Assembly: GCA_963733935.1 (NCBI GenBank)
Contig: CAVTEQ010000014.1
Location: 372,001 to 436,000 of the forward strand
DNA: 64,000 nucleotides
Direction: 5' to 3'
From: JAHFUA01 sp963733935
GTDB taxonomy: Bacteria; Acidobacteriota; Terriglobia; Terriglobales; Acidobacteriaceae
Each line of letters starts with the position of its first letter. The stretch's first letter is position 1. A model generated the notes under the pieces. That model was not told the DNA's origin, made no database searches, and was given only the letters and a program-made list of their open reading frames with translations. The translations under genes and the position numbers were made by a program. Positions 16,935 through 24,416 of the stretch are shown here, in pieces.

Positions 16935-17684
16935 TCAGACGTGCTGCACCTGCGGCAACCGCGCTGCAGCCCATTCCGCGGCTACTTCGGCGCACTCGGC
17001 ATTGAACTTCAACTCCCCATGATTGAACCAGCGCGGCAAGTAACGAACCAGGCCGTTATCGTGCTTGATATCGGGACGGATGTCCCTGGTGACGAAACGC
17101 AGCTCGGCGCCGGACAGGCCGGCCTTCAGCCCGGCAGCGCCTTCCAGGATCATGGGGATGTCGCGCTCGGAATAGAGCAGCAGGCACGGACGAGCGTGTT
17201 GAGGCACGGGACCGAGCTTGTTCAGCAGTTCGGTCACGTATCCGGAGTAAGGCTCGCGCACGGCAGGGCTGGGAAAATTTTCGAACATCCATTTGCCCTG
17301 CGGCGAAATCTCGGCCACCACCGCCGGCGAGATGGCCACCATGCAATCGGCGGAAGACATCAGCGCCATGCGCCCGCCCAGGCTGATGCCCACGGCAGTG
17401 GTCGGGCCAAAGCGGCGCGTGTACTCAATGCCGCTCTCCATCTCCTGCAACATGCCCACTCCAATCTCGGCGTGGTTCTCGCCATGACCACAGAAATCCG
17501 GCAGCAGGCAGGCGATTCCCTTCTCCACCAGGGCGAGAGCGACGCCCAGCATCTGCTCCTTGGTGCCACCGTAGGGATGCATCACCAGGGCGCCGCCGCG
17601 GGGAGGGACATCCGGGGCAAGCAGCAATGCGGGAATGGGGTGGCCGTCCGCGGCCTTGAGATCCTTCACGTGAACCAGGTTCAT
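16935..17684 (-). CDS. Alpha/beta hydrolase (dienelactone-hydrolase-like)
   Basis: The 249-residue enzyme has the nucleophile elbow GISLGG, an acid candidate in YSERDIP and a His candidate in KHDNG. The order and spacing fit an alpha/beta hydrolase of about 250 residues. The lid region is short. There is no signal peptide, so it is cytosolic. It is followed on the same strand by the DUF4177-like gene after 40 bases. The substrate is not evident. Confidence 0.83.
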   Translation of the reverse strand: MNLVHVKDLKAADGHPIPALLLAPDVPPRGGALVMHPYGGTKEQMLGVALALVEKGIACLLPDFCGHGENHAEIGVGMLQEMESGIEYTRRFGPTTAVGISLGGRMALMSSADCMVAISPAVVAEISPQGKWMFENFPSPAVREPYSGYVTELLNKLGPVPQHARPCLLLYSERDIPMILEGAAGLKAGLSGAELRFVTRDIRPDIKHDNGLVRYLPRWFNHGELKFNAECAEVAAEWAAARLPQVQHV

Positions 17685-17691
17685 GATTGCC

Positions 17692-18645
17692 TCATGGAGT
17701 CGGAACCCGCCGCATTGTACCTAAAGTCACTCCGGAACTGCCGACTTTATCCAGCCCAGCACGCGCTCCGCCAGCACGGACTGGTGCTGGCTGAAGCCGT
17801 GATCGGCTGCCCTCGACGTAGACCACAGTCACCTTGGGATTGTCCGCGGCGGCCTTGTGCAGGCGCTCCGCGATGTCGGGCTCGATCAGCTTGTCGGCCT
17901 TGCCCTGCAAGATCAGCACCGGATTCTTCACCTTGGAGATGTTCTGGTAAGGGTCCGACTTGGCCTCGGGGCCGCGCAGGCTGAGCAAATAGCGCGGAGT
18001 GTAGAGCGCCTTGCCCAGCGGGCCGAGGTCAACCAGCATCAGATCGCGATCGTGGCCGGCCGCGCGCAGGCGCAGCGCCTCATCCACCGATTCCTGGGCC
18101 TTCTCACGTCCAAACTGCCACACGTTCCATTGGAAGAGATTGCCGGGGCCGCTCACCAGCACGGTGGCAGCGATGATGGGATCGGCTGTAGCCGCCTCGT
18201 AGTAGAGCACGCGGTTGGTGCCCATGCTTTGGCCGAGGAGCACGATCTTGCGGACGCCCAGGCTGCGCAAGTGAGCGACGCCGGTGGCGATGTCGGTCTG
18301 GTTGTCGGCGAAGTCGGACGCCTTGGGACCGTTGTCGTGGTCGCGCATGTTGAGCGCCAGCGCGGTGATGCCCTGCTCTGCCGCCGCTTGCCCAAGCTGG
18401 CGAAAATAAGCGCCGTAGAAAGTGCCTCCGTAACCGTGCACCAGCATCAGTCCAACTGGTCTGGGTTTCAGGGGCTGGTAGAGGACGCCATCGAGCCGAA
18501 CCGAATCGCTGGTATGCAGCGCGATGAGCTGAACACATACCGCCGGCTTCTCGGCGGGCGCCGCGGGGCGCGTCTGTGCTGGAGCGAGGACCGCGAGAAT
18601 GCAGATGATCCCAGCGACCACGGATTGACGGCAGCGCTCGATCAT
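17692..18645 (-). CDS. Secreted alpha/beta hydrolase, C-terminus frameshifted
   Basis: The reading begins with a signal peptide (MIERCRQSVVAGIICILAVL) and contains LVHGYGG, the nucleophile elbow LLGQSMGTNR and NPVLILQGKADK. At about 17805-17812 the frame breaks. One base out of step, the sequence continues as ADHGFSQHQSVLAERVLGW, which supplies the expected catalytic DHG histidine and a normal stop at 17727. As written, the frame runs on to 17692 with unrelated residues. This is either a one-base assembly error or a recent inactivating change. An Rhs core remnant lies directly upstream. Confidence 0.75.
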   Translation of the reverse strand: MIERCRQSVVAGIICILAVLAPAQTRPAAPAEKPAVCVQLIALHTSDSVRLDGVLYQPLKPRPVGLMLVHGYGGTFYGAYFRQLGQAAAEQGITALALNMRDHDNGPKASDFADNQTDIATGVAHLRSLGVRKIVLLGQSMGTNRVLYYEAATADPIIAATVLVSGPGNLFQWNVWQFGREKAQESVDEALRLRAAGHDRDLMLVDLGPLGKALYTPRYLLSLRGPEAKSDPYQNISKVKNPVLILQGKADKLIEPDIAERLHKAAADNPKVTVVYVEGSRSRLQPAPVRAGGARAGLDKVGSSGVTLGTMRRVPTP

Positions 18646-18672
18646 CAAGGTTGGGGCCCGAGCTGCAATCGC

Positions 18673-18868
18673 TGAGACCGTATGGGTCTGGTCGTGAAAT
18701 GGGACTGTTGTTGGTACATGTGTAGAAATTCTGACCGCCGACGAAGCGGTTGGGATCTTCTTTGATAAACCTGCCGATCTGGGGATCGCGGTATCTGGCG
18801 CGGTAATCACACGTGCTTCTGAAACAGTTTTCCACCGCATCATGGGCATAGGTGACTGCGTCATACCG
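18673..18868 (-). pseudogene. Rhs/YD-repeat core remnant
   Basis: A short reading encodes RARYRDPQIGRFIKEDPNRF, then FVGGQNFYTCTNNSPISRPD and PYGL. This is the hallmark C-terminal core motif of Rhs and YD-repeat toxins, which precedes the variable toxin tip. The large N-terminal repeat region and any toxin domain are absent. An in-frame TAG lies just upstream, and the secreted hydrolase starts 28 bases downstream. It is a dead fragment of a former polymorphic-toxin locus. Confidence 0.8.
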
Positions 18869-18888
18869 TACATAAATCTAGCTATGGT

Positions 18889-19563
18889 TCATCGCTGATT
18901 GCATGGGACCCGCACCCACTTGTCACCGTTCTGAATCACGAAGCACGGCTCCTCCGGAGGGTTTCTGACCCACCGGGGGCCTCCATTCGTCATCTCGAAA
19001 TAGCGATGCACCAGGTAGTCTGCGACATAATAAACCTGACCCGGCTCCAAGGCGGCCGGACGCACATCGTGCTCTGGAAACGTTTGCCTGTAACCATCCG
19101 GCACCACTCCATACTTGATTGTGCCAATCTCCCACGCCTCTTTACCGCTGGTATTAGGCTTCGCGGGTTCGATTTGCCACAACACAAAGCGCCGATCATT
19201 CGGCTCTTGTGCATCCGCTGAATACCTGCCCACACCGAAAGAGATTATCGTAACCGTCCCCGAGAGCCTAAACACCACGCCTTCAGACCTGCTACCTTTT
19301 AGGCTGATTTCGTTGTGCTGTTCAAACTCTGGAACCAACAGTAGGAGAAAGGCCGGAAAGAACAGCGCAAGGAACCACCATCGGGCTCCACACACCCCCG
19401 CAATTACCGCTGAGAGCACTCCAAGAATTGGCAGACCCACAACCCCAAACCAAAAAAGGCCCGGAGAATAGGGCAAGTACCAGCAGATGAGTCCCCCGGC
19501 ACTCAACAACAGGCTGCATGGACCAAATAGATTCTTGCGCTGCTTCTTGATTGAGTTATGCAT
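18889..19563 (-). CDS. Hypothetical membrane protein near Rhs remnant
   Basis: The 224-residue product has three hydrophobic helices in its first 85 residues (including LICWYLPYSPGLFWFGVVGL and WWFLALFFPAFLLLLV), followed by a soluble domain of about 140 residues. It is visibly less GC-rich than its neighbours, which suggests transfer. It ends just upstream of the Rhs core remnant, so it may belong to the same former toxin island. No family is recognised. Confidence 0.7.
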   Translation of the reverse strand: MHNSIKKQRKNLFGPCSLLLSAGGLICWYLPYSPGLFWFGVVGLPILGVLSAVIAGVCGARWWFLALFFPAFLLLLVPEFEQHNEISLKGSRSEGVVFRLSGTVTIISFGVGRYSADAQEPNDRRFVLWQIEPAKPNTSGKEAWEIGTIKYGVVPDGYRQTFPEHDVRPAALEPGQVYYVADYLVHRYFEMTNGGPRWVRNPPEEPCFVIQNGDKWVRVPCNQR

Positions 19564-19703
19564 AAGCCTTTTGTCGAAATCATCGCGAAAGCCTGGTCCC
19601 GCGGCGACTTCGATTTTTGCCGCCTGCTCTGCATCCCTAGGGCGTTATTGGTAGCGCATCGGGGTATTAGTTGGGACCGGACAGACCAAACTCCACGGGC
19701 GAC

Positions 19704-20216
19704 CTACGGGACTGTGGTCTTGGCTTCCGCCGCCCCGCCGAGCGCCTTGACCTTGGCTTCCAGTTCCGCCATGCGGGCGCGCAGAGCTTTTTCCCGTTCC
19801 CAGCGCGCGGTCACGTCGCTGATGGTGGCGGCGGCGCCAATCACCTGGCCGGTATCGTCGCGCAGCAGCGCGATATTGAACTCGATGGAGATGCGCTGGC
19901 CACTCTTGGTGAGCGCGGGAACGGCAAGAGCGTCGCGGCCATACTTGGTCACACCGGTCTGCATGACGCGGTCGTAGCCTTCCCAGTGCTTGGCGCGGTG
20001 CTTCTCGGGAACGATGATGTCCATGGACTGTCCGACGGCTTCCTGAGCGGTGTAGCCGAACATGGTTTCCGCGCCGGAGTTCCACAGGCGGATGATGCCT
20101 TCGCGATCGCCGAAAACGACCGCGACCGGAGTGTGGTCGATGATGTTGCGACAAAGCCGGTCAGGATCGAGATTCGCCGGGCATAGGTGGGAGATGATAC
20201 TCGCCGTCGAATACAG
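19704..20216 (-). CDS. Single PAS-domain protein with no normal start codon
   Basis: The PAS core is complete: LCRNIIDHTPVAVVFGDREG, IIRLWNSGAETMFGY, then SGQRISIEFNIALLRDD and a short coiled coil at the end. Between the upstream stop near 20219 and the internal ATG at 20063 there is no ATG, GTG or TTG in frame. The only classical near-cognate at the proper end is CTG at 20216. Related proteins would start around the NLDP segment (20174). Either a rare start is used or the start has been lost. Confidence 0.7.
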   Translation of the reverse strand: MYSTASIISHLCPANLDPDRLCRNIIDHTPVAVVFGDREGIIRLWNSGAETMFGYTAQEAVGQSMDIIVPEKHRAKHWEGYDRVMQTGVTKYGRDALAVPALTKSGQRISIEFNIALLRDDTGQVIGAAATISDVTARWEREKALRARMAELEAKVKALGGAAEAKTTVP

Positions 20217-20240
20217 ATGTCACGGCCGCCATTCGCGATA

Positions 20241-20337
20241 GTAGCGCCGGCATCTTGCCGGCTGTCGCGGGGGCGTCCCGCCCTCGCCCGTGTGGGCGAG
20301 ACGCCCACACGCACAGCCGCCGAGACGGCGGCGCTAC
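20241..20337. repeat. Compound palindromic element (GTAGCGCCG ends)
   Basis: The element begins GTAGCGCCGGCATCTTGCCG and ends CGCCGAGACGGCGGCGCTAC, giving inverted GTAGCGCC/GGCGCTAC ends. An inner palindrome (GGGCGTCCCGCCC, then GTGTGGGCGAGACGCCCACAC) lies between. This is a dispersed REP/MITE-like style seen in many soil bacteria. It sits between the PAS gene and the 3' end of the acyl-CoA ligase operon, where it may act as a transcript end. Confidence 0.75.
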
Positions 20338-20346
20338 TTCCCCAGG

Positions 20347-21984
20347 TTACGAGGCGGCTTTGGCGTGCTCGACCTCGCGCTGCCGCAGCACGCGCCGCAG
20401 CAGCTTGCCGGTGGGCGTGCGCGGGAGCTCATTGACGATCTCGATCTCCCGCGGCAGTTTGTAAGTGGCGATCTTGTTCTTACAGAACTCCAGCAACTCC
20501 TGCGGGGTAGCGGACACTCCCGGCTTGAGCACCACGAAGGCCTTGGCGATCTGGCCCCGGATCTCGTCGGGGACACCGATTACGCCCACGTCGAGCACCG
20601 CCGGGTGCGTGGCGAGTTCGACCTCGATCTCTTCCGGTCCAATGCGGTAGGCAGAGCTCTTGATGATGTCGTCCTCGCGCGATACGAACCAGAAATAGCC
20701 GTCGTCATCCACGTACACAAAATCGCCCGCGCGGTTCCAGCCGTCCTGGGTGATGGCATGGCGCTGCTTGTCGGGATCGCGCCAGTAGATGGTCCCGGTC
20801 GGTCCCCGAGCCAGGAAGTGGCCAATATTGCCAGCCAACACCGCATTGCCGTTCTCGTCCGCTACTTTGAGTTCGTAGCCGGGCACGGCCTGGCCGAACG
20901 AACCCGCCTTGGCCTTGCGGCTGACTACATTGGAGGCGAAGACGTACATCATCTCCGTCGTGCCCAGGCCCTCGTAAATGTCCAGCCCGAACTTTTCCTT
21001 CCAGGCGTGGTAGGTGGGAGCGGTGAGGCTCTCGCCGCCGCCGGTGCACACCTTCAAACTGCTGAGGTCGTACTTTCGGTTGGCGTCCGGCACCTGGAGC
21101 ATCTTGCGGTAAGCGGTAGGAGCCAGCGTGAGGATCGAGATGTGGTGCTTCTGGATGGTCTCGAACATTTTTTCCGGATCGAACTTGGCGATGAGCGAAG
21201 CCGCCGCGCCGAATCGGAACGGAATGGTCGCGTAGCTGGAGTATCCCGCGCCGAAGGCCAGCGGAGCCGAGCCCCCGATCACGTCGTTCTCCGTCACCTT
21301 CCAGCCGTACTTGCCGAAGCTGTCGGGAATGACGAGCAATTCCTCGACGAAGTGCACCGTGCCCTTGGGCCGTCCGGTGGTGCCGGAGGTGTATAACAGC
21401 AAGCCGACGTCCTCGCGCTTGCGAAGCACGGGATCCAGTTCCGCGGATCCGCCTTGCACGAGCTCCGCATAAGGGAGGAATCCCTTGGCCTTGACTTCCG
21501 CAACGTCGCCGCCAATAACAATGATGTCGCGGACGGTCTTGAAGTTCTCCCTGGCGGCCTCCACTTCGCCCAGCAGCATGGTGCTGACCACGATGGCGAC
21601 CGCCTCGGAATCGTTGGCGACGTGCGCGATCTCGCTGCGGGAGAAGAGCGGCGAGGTGGGAGTGACCACGGCTCCCAGCTTGAGGATGGCGAAGTTGGCC
21701 ACCAGCGCCGGAGGGATGTTGGGGGTGCGCAGGATGACGCGATCGCCCTCCTTCACTCCAAGCTGGCGCAGCGAATTGCCGAACTTGTTGGCCTGAGCCA
21801 GCAGTTGGCCGTAGGTAATGGTCTGGTCATCGAAGAGAACCGCCGCGCGACTGCCGCGGCCGGCCGCCACCGCCTTGCCCAGCAGTTCTTCCGTGGGGTT
21901 GAAGCGCTCGGCATAGGACTGGAACTCCGGCAGCGTGTAAATGCGCGCCGGCCACGTTTCGCGTGGAGGCAGATATTCCGCCAT
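20347..21984 (-). CDS. AMP-forming acyl-CoA ligase (benzoate-CoA-ligase-like)
   Basis: The 545-residue ANL-superfamily enzyme has the P-loop LLYTSGTTGRPKGTVH, the adenylate motif YEGLGTTEMMYVF, the hinge region SREDDIIKSSAYRIGPEE, and the terminal catalytic Lys in RTPTGKLLRR. It activates a carboxylate as an acyl-adenylate and transfers it to CoA. The layout resembles aryl or 2-hydroxyacyl CoA ligases. The start at 21984 follows AAGGAGGGAC. It is the last gene of a five-gene operon with two CoA-transferase subunits and two Cys-rich proteins. Confidence 0.9.
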   Translation of the reverse strand: MAEYLPPRETWPARIYTLPEFQSYAERFNPTEELLGKAVAAGRGSRAAVLFDDQTITYGQLLAQANKFGNSLRQLGVKEGDRVILRTPNIPPALVANFAILKLGAVVTPTSPLFSRSEIAHVANDSEAVAIVVSTMLLGEVEAARENFKTVRDIIVIGGDVAEVKAKGFLPYAELVQGGSAELDPVLRKREDVGLLLYTSGTTGRPKGTVHFVEELLVIPDSFGKYGWKVTENDVIGGSAPLAFGAGYSSYATIPFRFGAAASLIAKFDPEKMFETIQKHHISILTLAPTAYRKMLQVPDANRKYDLSSLKVCTGGGESLTAPTYHAWKEKFGLDIYEGLGTTEMMYVFASNVVSRKAKAGSFGQAVPGYELKVADENGNAVLAGNIGHFLARGPTGTIYWRDPDKQRHAITQDGWNRAGDFVYVDDDGYFWFVSREDDIIKSSAYRIGPEEIEVELATHPAVLDVGVIGVPDEIRGQIAKAFVVLKPGVSATPQELLEFCKNKIATYKLPREIEIVNELPRTPTGKLLRRVLRQREVEHAKAAS

Positions 21985-22001
21985 AAAATGTCCCTCCTTG
22001 G

Positions 22002-22637
22002 TTATCGCGCCGCGGCCGTCGCGGGGGTTCCGCACTCGGCAAGCAGGTCCTCAAGCGCCTGCTCCACGCGAATGGTCCCGCGCTTCTGGTCGGTGCGGGG
22101 GAACGCCATCGTGGGATAGCGGTCGCCCTCGAACACCAGCAGCGCCGGGACCGTGGTCCCGAAGTCCGGAACCAGAGCGCCCTTGAAGCCGAACACCGGG
22201 CGCACCGAGGCATCCGGGCCGCTCACCGATTTGTGATAAATCGGGAACGGGTCCTTGACGCCGGCCATATCAACCGCCTTGGCCTCGACCCCGCCAGCCT
22301 GCAGCTTCTTCACCAGCTCCAGCGCGCGATTAATGTCGCAGGGGAAGGTCTCGCCCGGCTTCTGGGCGGTCGAGTAGTAGAACTCGACGCGTTTCGCCCC
22401 TTTGGCGGCAGCCGCCGCGACCGCGGCCTTAGGCGCCATGGGGTCGGGCGGCACGTACTTCTGGCCGCTCTCCTCGAACATATCGCATTCGCTCCAGCCC
22501 TGAAGGGTGATGGCCAGGGTAAACGGCCATTCGCGCTTCATGCATTTTCCCAGGTACGCCTTCTGAATGTTTAGATCCAATGCCGGGCGCAAGTGCTTGC
22601 AATGGACGCACAGGCTGTTCGCGTTGTAGTGGGCCAT
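22002..22637 (-). CDS. Cys-rich N-terminal domain protein in CoA-transferase operon
   Basis: The 211-residue protein has four N-terminal cysteines (LCVHCKHLRPALDL, LGKCMKREW and WSECDMFEE), a C-x2-C...C...C arrangement suited to a metal or Fe-S site. An Ala-rich linker follows, then a C-terminal alpha/beta domain starting VEFYYSTAQKPG, with two isolated Cys-free strands. I do not recognise the family. The Cys layout loosely recalls the small subunits of glycyl-radical arylsuccinate synthases, but no such large subunit is present. A GGAGG site fixes the start at 22637. Confidence 0.7.
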   Translation of the reverse strand: MAHYNANSLCVHCKHLRPALDLNIQKAYLGKCMKREWPFTLAITLQGWSECDMFEESGQKYVPPDPMAPKAAVAAAAAKGAKRVEFYYSTAQKPGETFPCDINRALELVKKLQAGGVEAKAVDMAGVKDPFPIYHKSVSGPDASVRPVFGFKGALVPDFGTTVPALLVFEGDRYPTMAFPRTDQKRGTIRVEQALEDLLAECGTPATAAAR

Positions 22638-22650
22638 ATTGCCTCCAGTT

Positions 22651-23028
22651 CTAATGAGTTCCGGCAACCATGAACTTCGCCGTGCTGCCGATGAGTTCGT
22701 CCTTCTTCAAGGGATGACCGCTGATGGGATTGCCACGCACGTTCTTGCTCATGGCGATCGGCTTGCACACCGAGTCCTTGCGCGCGCGGGGCGCCGGGCG
22801 AGTCAGCCCCGGTCCGTCGATCCCGCTGTAGTCCTGCTTCTCGGCGAAGCCAGGCAGCAGGTCCACGTTGCCGCTGGCCGCCTCCGGGCCGGCGACACAA
22901 GCGCCGTTGGAGGTCTGCAGGCGGTACACGGTGGCGCACCCGGCGCACTTGGTCGTCCCTTTGAAATTCCAGAAGGGATAAGGATCGAGGAAATTCTTGG
23001 TCTTGCACTTCGGACATGTGAGCAGCAT
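22651..23028 (-). CDS. Small zinc-ribbon protein in CoA-transferase operon
   Basis: The 125-residue product opens with LTCPKCKTKNFLDPYPFW followed by KCAGC, a classic four-Cys zinc ribbon in the first 35 residues. The rest is low in secondary structure, ending GSTAKFMVAGTH. It starts after AGGAGACC and lies 10 bases after the CoA-transferase gene and 13 bases before the Cys-rich 211-residue gene. A role as assembly factor, regulator or subunit of the neighbouring enzymes is possible; none is shown. Confidence 0.7.
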   Translation of the reverse strand: MLLTCPKCKTKNFLDPYPFWNFKGTTKCAGCATVYRLQTSNGACVAGPEAASGNVDLLPGFAEKQDYSGIDGPGLTRPAPRARKDSVCKPIAMSKNVRGNPISGHPLKKDELIGSTAKFMVAGTH

Positions 23029-23038
23029 AGTTGGTCTC

Positions 23039-24400
23039 CTAGATGCACTCCTGTTCTTCCAGGCGCTTGATCTCTTCCGCGCTCAAGCCGGCCAGTTTGC
23101 CGAGGATGTACTCGTTGTCGGCGCCCACCGGTTTCAAGGCCCACTTCAGGCGCGCCGGGGTATGCGACATGTGGTAGGACGGCCCCTGGTGCAGCAGATC
23201 GCCGTATGTAGGATCGTCGAGCCAGCGCACCGCGCCGCGCTGCTGGAAGTGGGGCTGGTTGGCGACCTCCTTGGAGTTCCAGACCGGCTGGTTGATGATG
23301 TTGGCAGCGTCCAGGATCTGCGCCACCTGTTCCTTGGTTTTGTCCGCCGCCCACTTCTCCAGGGCCGGATAGATTTCCATCTGGCTCTGGGCCTTGACCC
23401 GAGCCTCGGCCTTGGCGTACTTGGCGGCCAGGCTGCTATCCCCGATGGTGTGGCAGAGGCGGGCGAAATCCTGGTCCGAGTAAGCGCTGACCATGATGTA
23501 GCCTTCTTCCGCTTCCTGCGGGTTTTCGGATTTGGGATACGAAGACTTGCCGCACATGATGATGCCGTGCACGCAGAGCTGCGTGTCCCAGTTGCCCCAG
23601 CGCTCGCGGGTAATGCCGTGACGACCGTAGAGGGGGAGAGCGTACTCCAGTTGGCGGGTGACGCCGTGCACCTGGGAGTACTCGGTGAAGGTGCCTTCCC
23701 CGGAGATCTTGTCGCGGTAGTACAGCGCCGCCAGGACTTGCGTGGCGCCCATCATGCCGCCCCAGTAATCGGCCAGCCAGATGGTGTGCTTGGCCGGCGC
23801 GCCGCCAAAGATCTCCTGCTTGCCGGTCATGCCGAAGTTGCCGCCCTGCGACTGGCCCAGGATGTCGTAGGAGGCGCGCACACGCCCCGGTCCCCAGCCC
23901 CCGAAACCACCCAGCCAGCAGTACACCAGCCGGGGATTGATTTCTTTGAGCTGCCGGTATCCGATGCCCCAGCGGTCGAAGGTGCCCGGCCGATAGTTCT
24001 CGACGAACACGTCCGACTTGGCGGCCAGCTTCTTGAGAATCGCTTGCGCCTCGGGGCGGTGGAAATCGAGCGACATGAAGTACTCGTTGGGGTTCGCACC
24101 CACAAACCCCAGGCCCGTCCCGCGCTCCGGAACCCAGCGGGAGAGAGGATAGAGGAAGGGCTCGTTGAAGGGGGTGGTGTGGCGCATCGCTTCGCCGCGC
24201 CGCGGGGCTTCGATCTTGATCACCTCGGCGCCCAACTCAGCCAGGTAGGAAGCGCAGGAGGGGCCCAGGATGTACTGCGTGCACGACAGGACGCGGTACC
24301 CCTTCAGGGCTTCAGGCTTGGTAAATTCCTTTTTGGGGTTGAACGTCTCCTGGCAGAACTCCTCGAAGCTCTGCCCATTCTTGGTTGCAGTCGTTGCCAT
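23039..24400 (-). CDS. Class III CoA-transferase (CaiB/BaiF family), subunit 2
   Basis: The 453-residue protein shows the family features YRVLSCTQYILGPSCASYLA, LGAEVIKIEAPRRGEAMRH, the Asp/Glu-rich SDVFVENYRPGTFDRWG and a glycine-rich GGFGGWGPG. The family moves CoA between carboxylic acids without covalent thioester intermediates on Glu. It is paralogous to the gene just upstream, with a 16-base gap; two-gene pairs of this kind form heteromeric enzymes such as the benzylsuccinate CoA-transferases. Compared with formyl-CoA transferase it has an extended N-terminus. Confidence 0.9.
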   Translation of the reverse strand: MATTATKNGQSFEEFCQETFNPKKEFTKPEALKGYRVLSCTQYILGPSCASYLAELGAEVIKIEAPRRGEAMRHTTPFNEPFLYPLSRWVPERGTGLGFVGANPNEYFMSLDFHRPEAQAILKKLAAKSDVFVENYRPGTFDRWGIGYRQLKEINPRLVYCWLGGFGGWGPGRVRASYDILGQSQGGNFGMTGKQEIFGGAPAKHTIWLADYWGGMMGATQVLAALYYRDKISGEGTFTEYSQVHGVTRQLEYALPLYGRHGITRERWGNWDTQLCVHGIIMCGKSSYPKSENPQEAEEGYIMVSAYSDQDFARLCHTIGDSSLAAKYAKAEARVKAQSQMEIYPALEKWAADKTKEQVAQILDAANIINQPVWNSKEVANQPHFQQRGAVRWLDDPTYGDLLHQGPSYHMSHTPARLKWALKPVGADNEYILGKLAGLSAEEIKRLEEQECI

Positions 24401-24416
24401 GAGTGTTCCTCCTGCG

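Noticed and set aside
22002..23028. Small subunits of an arylsuccinate (glycyl-radical) synthase
   Set aside because: The Cys spacing is only loosely similar and no glycyl-radical large subunit or activase is present.
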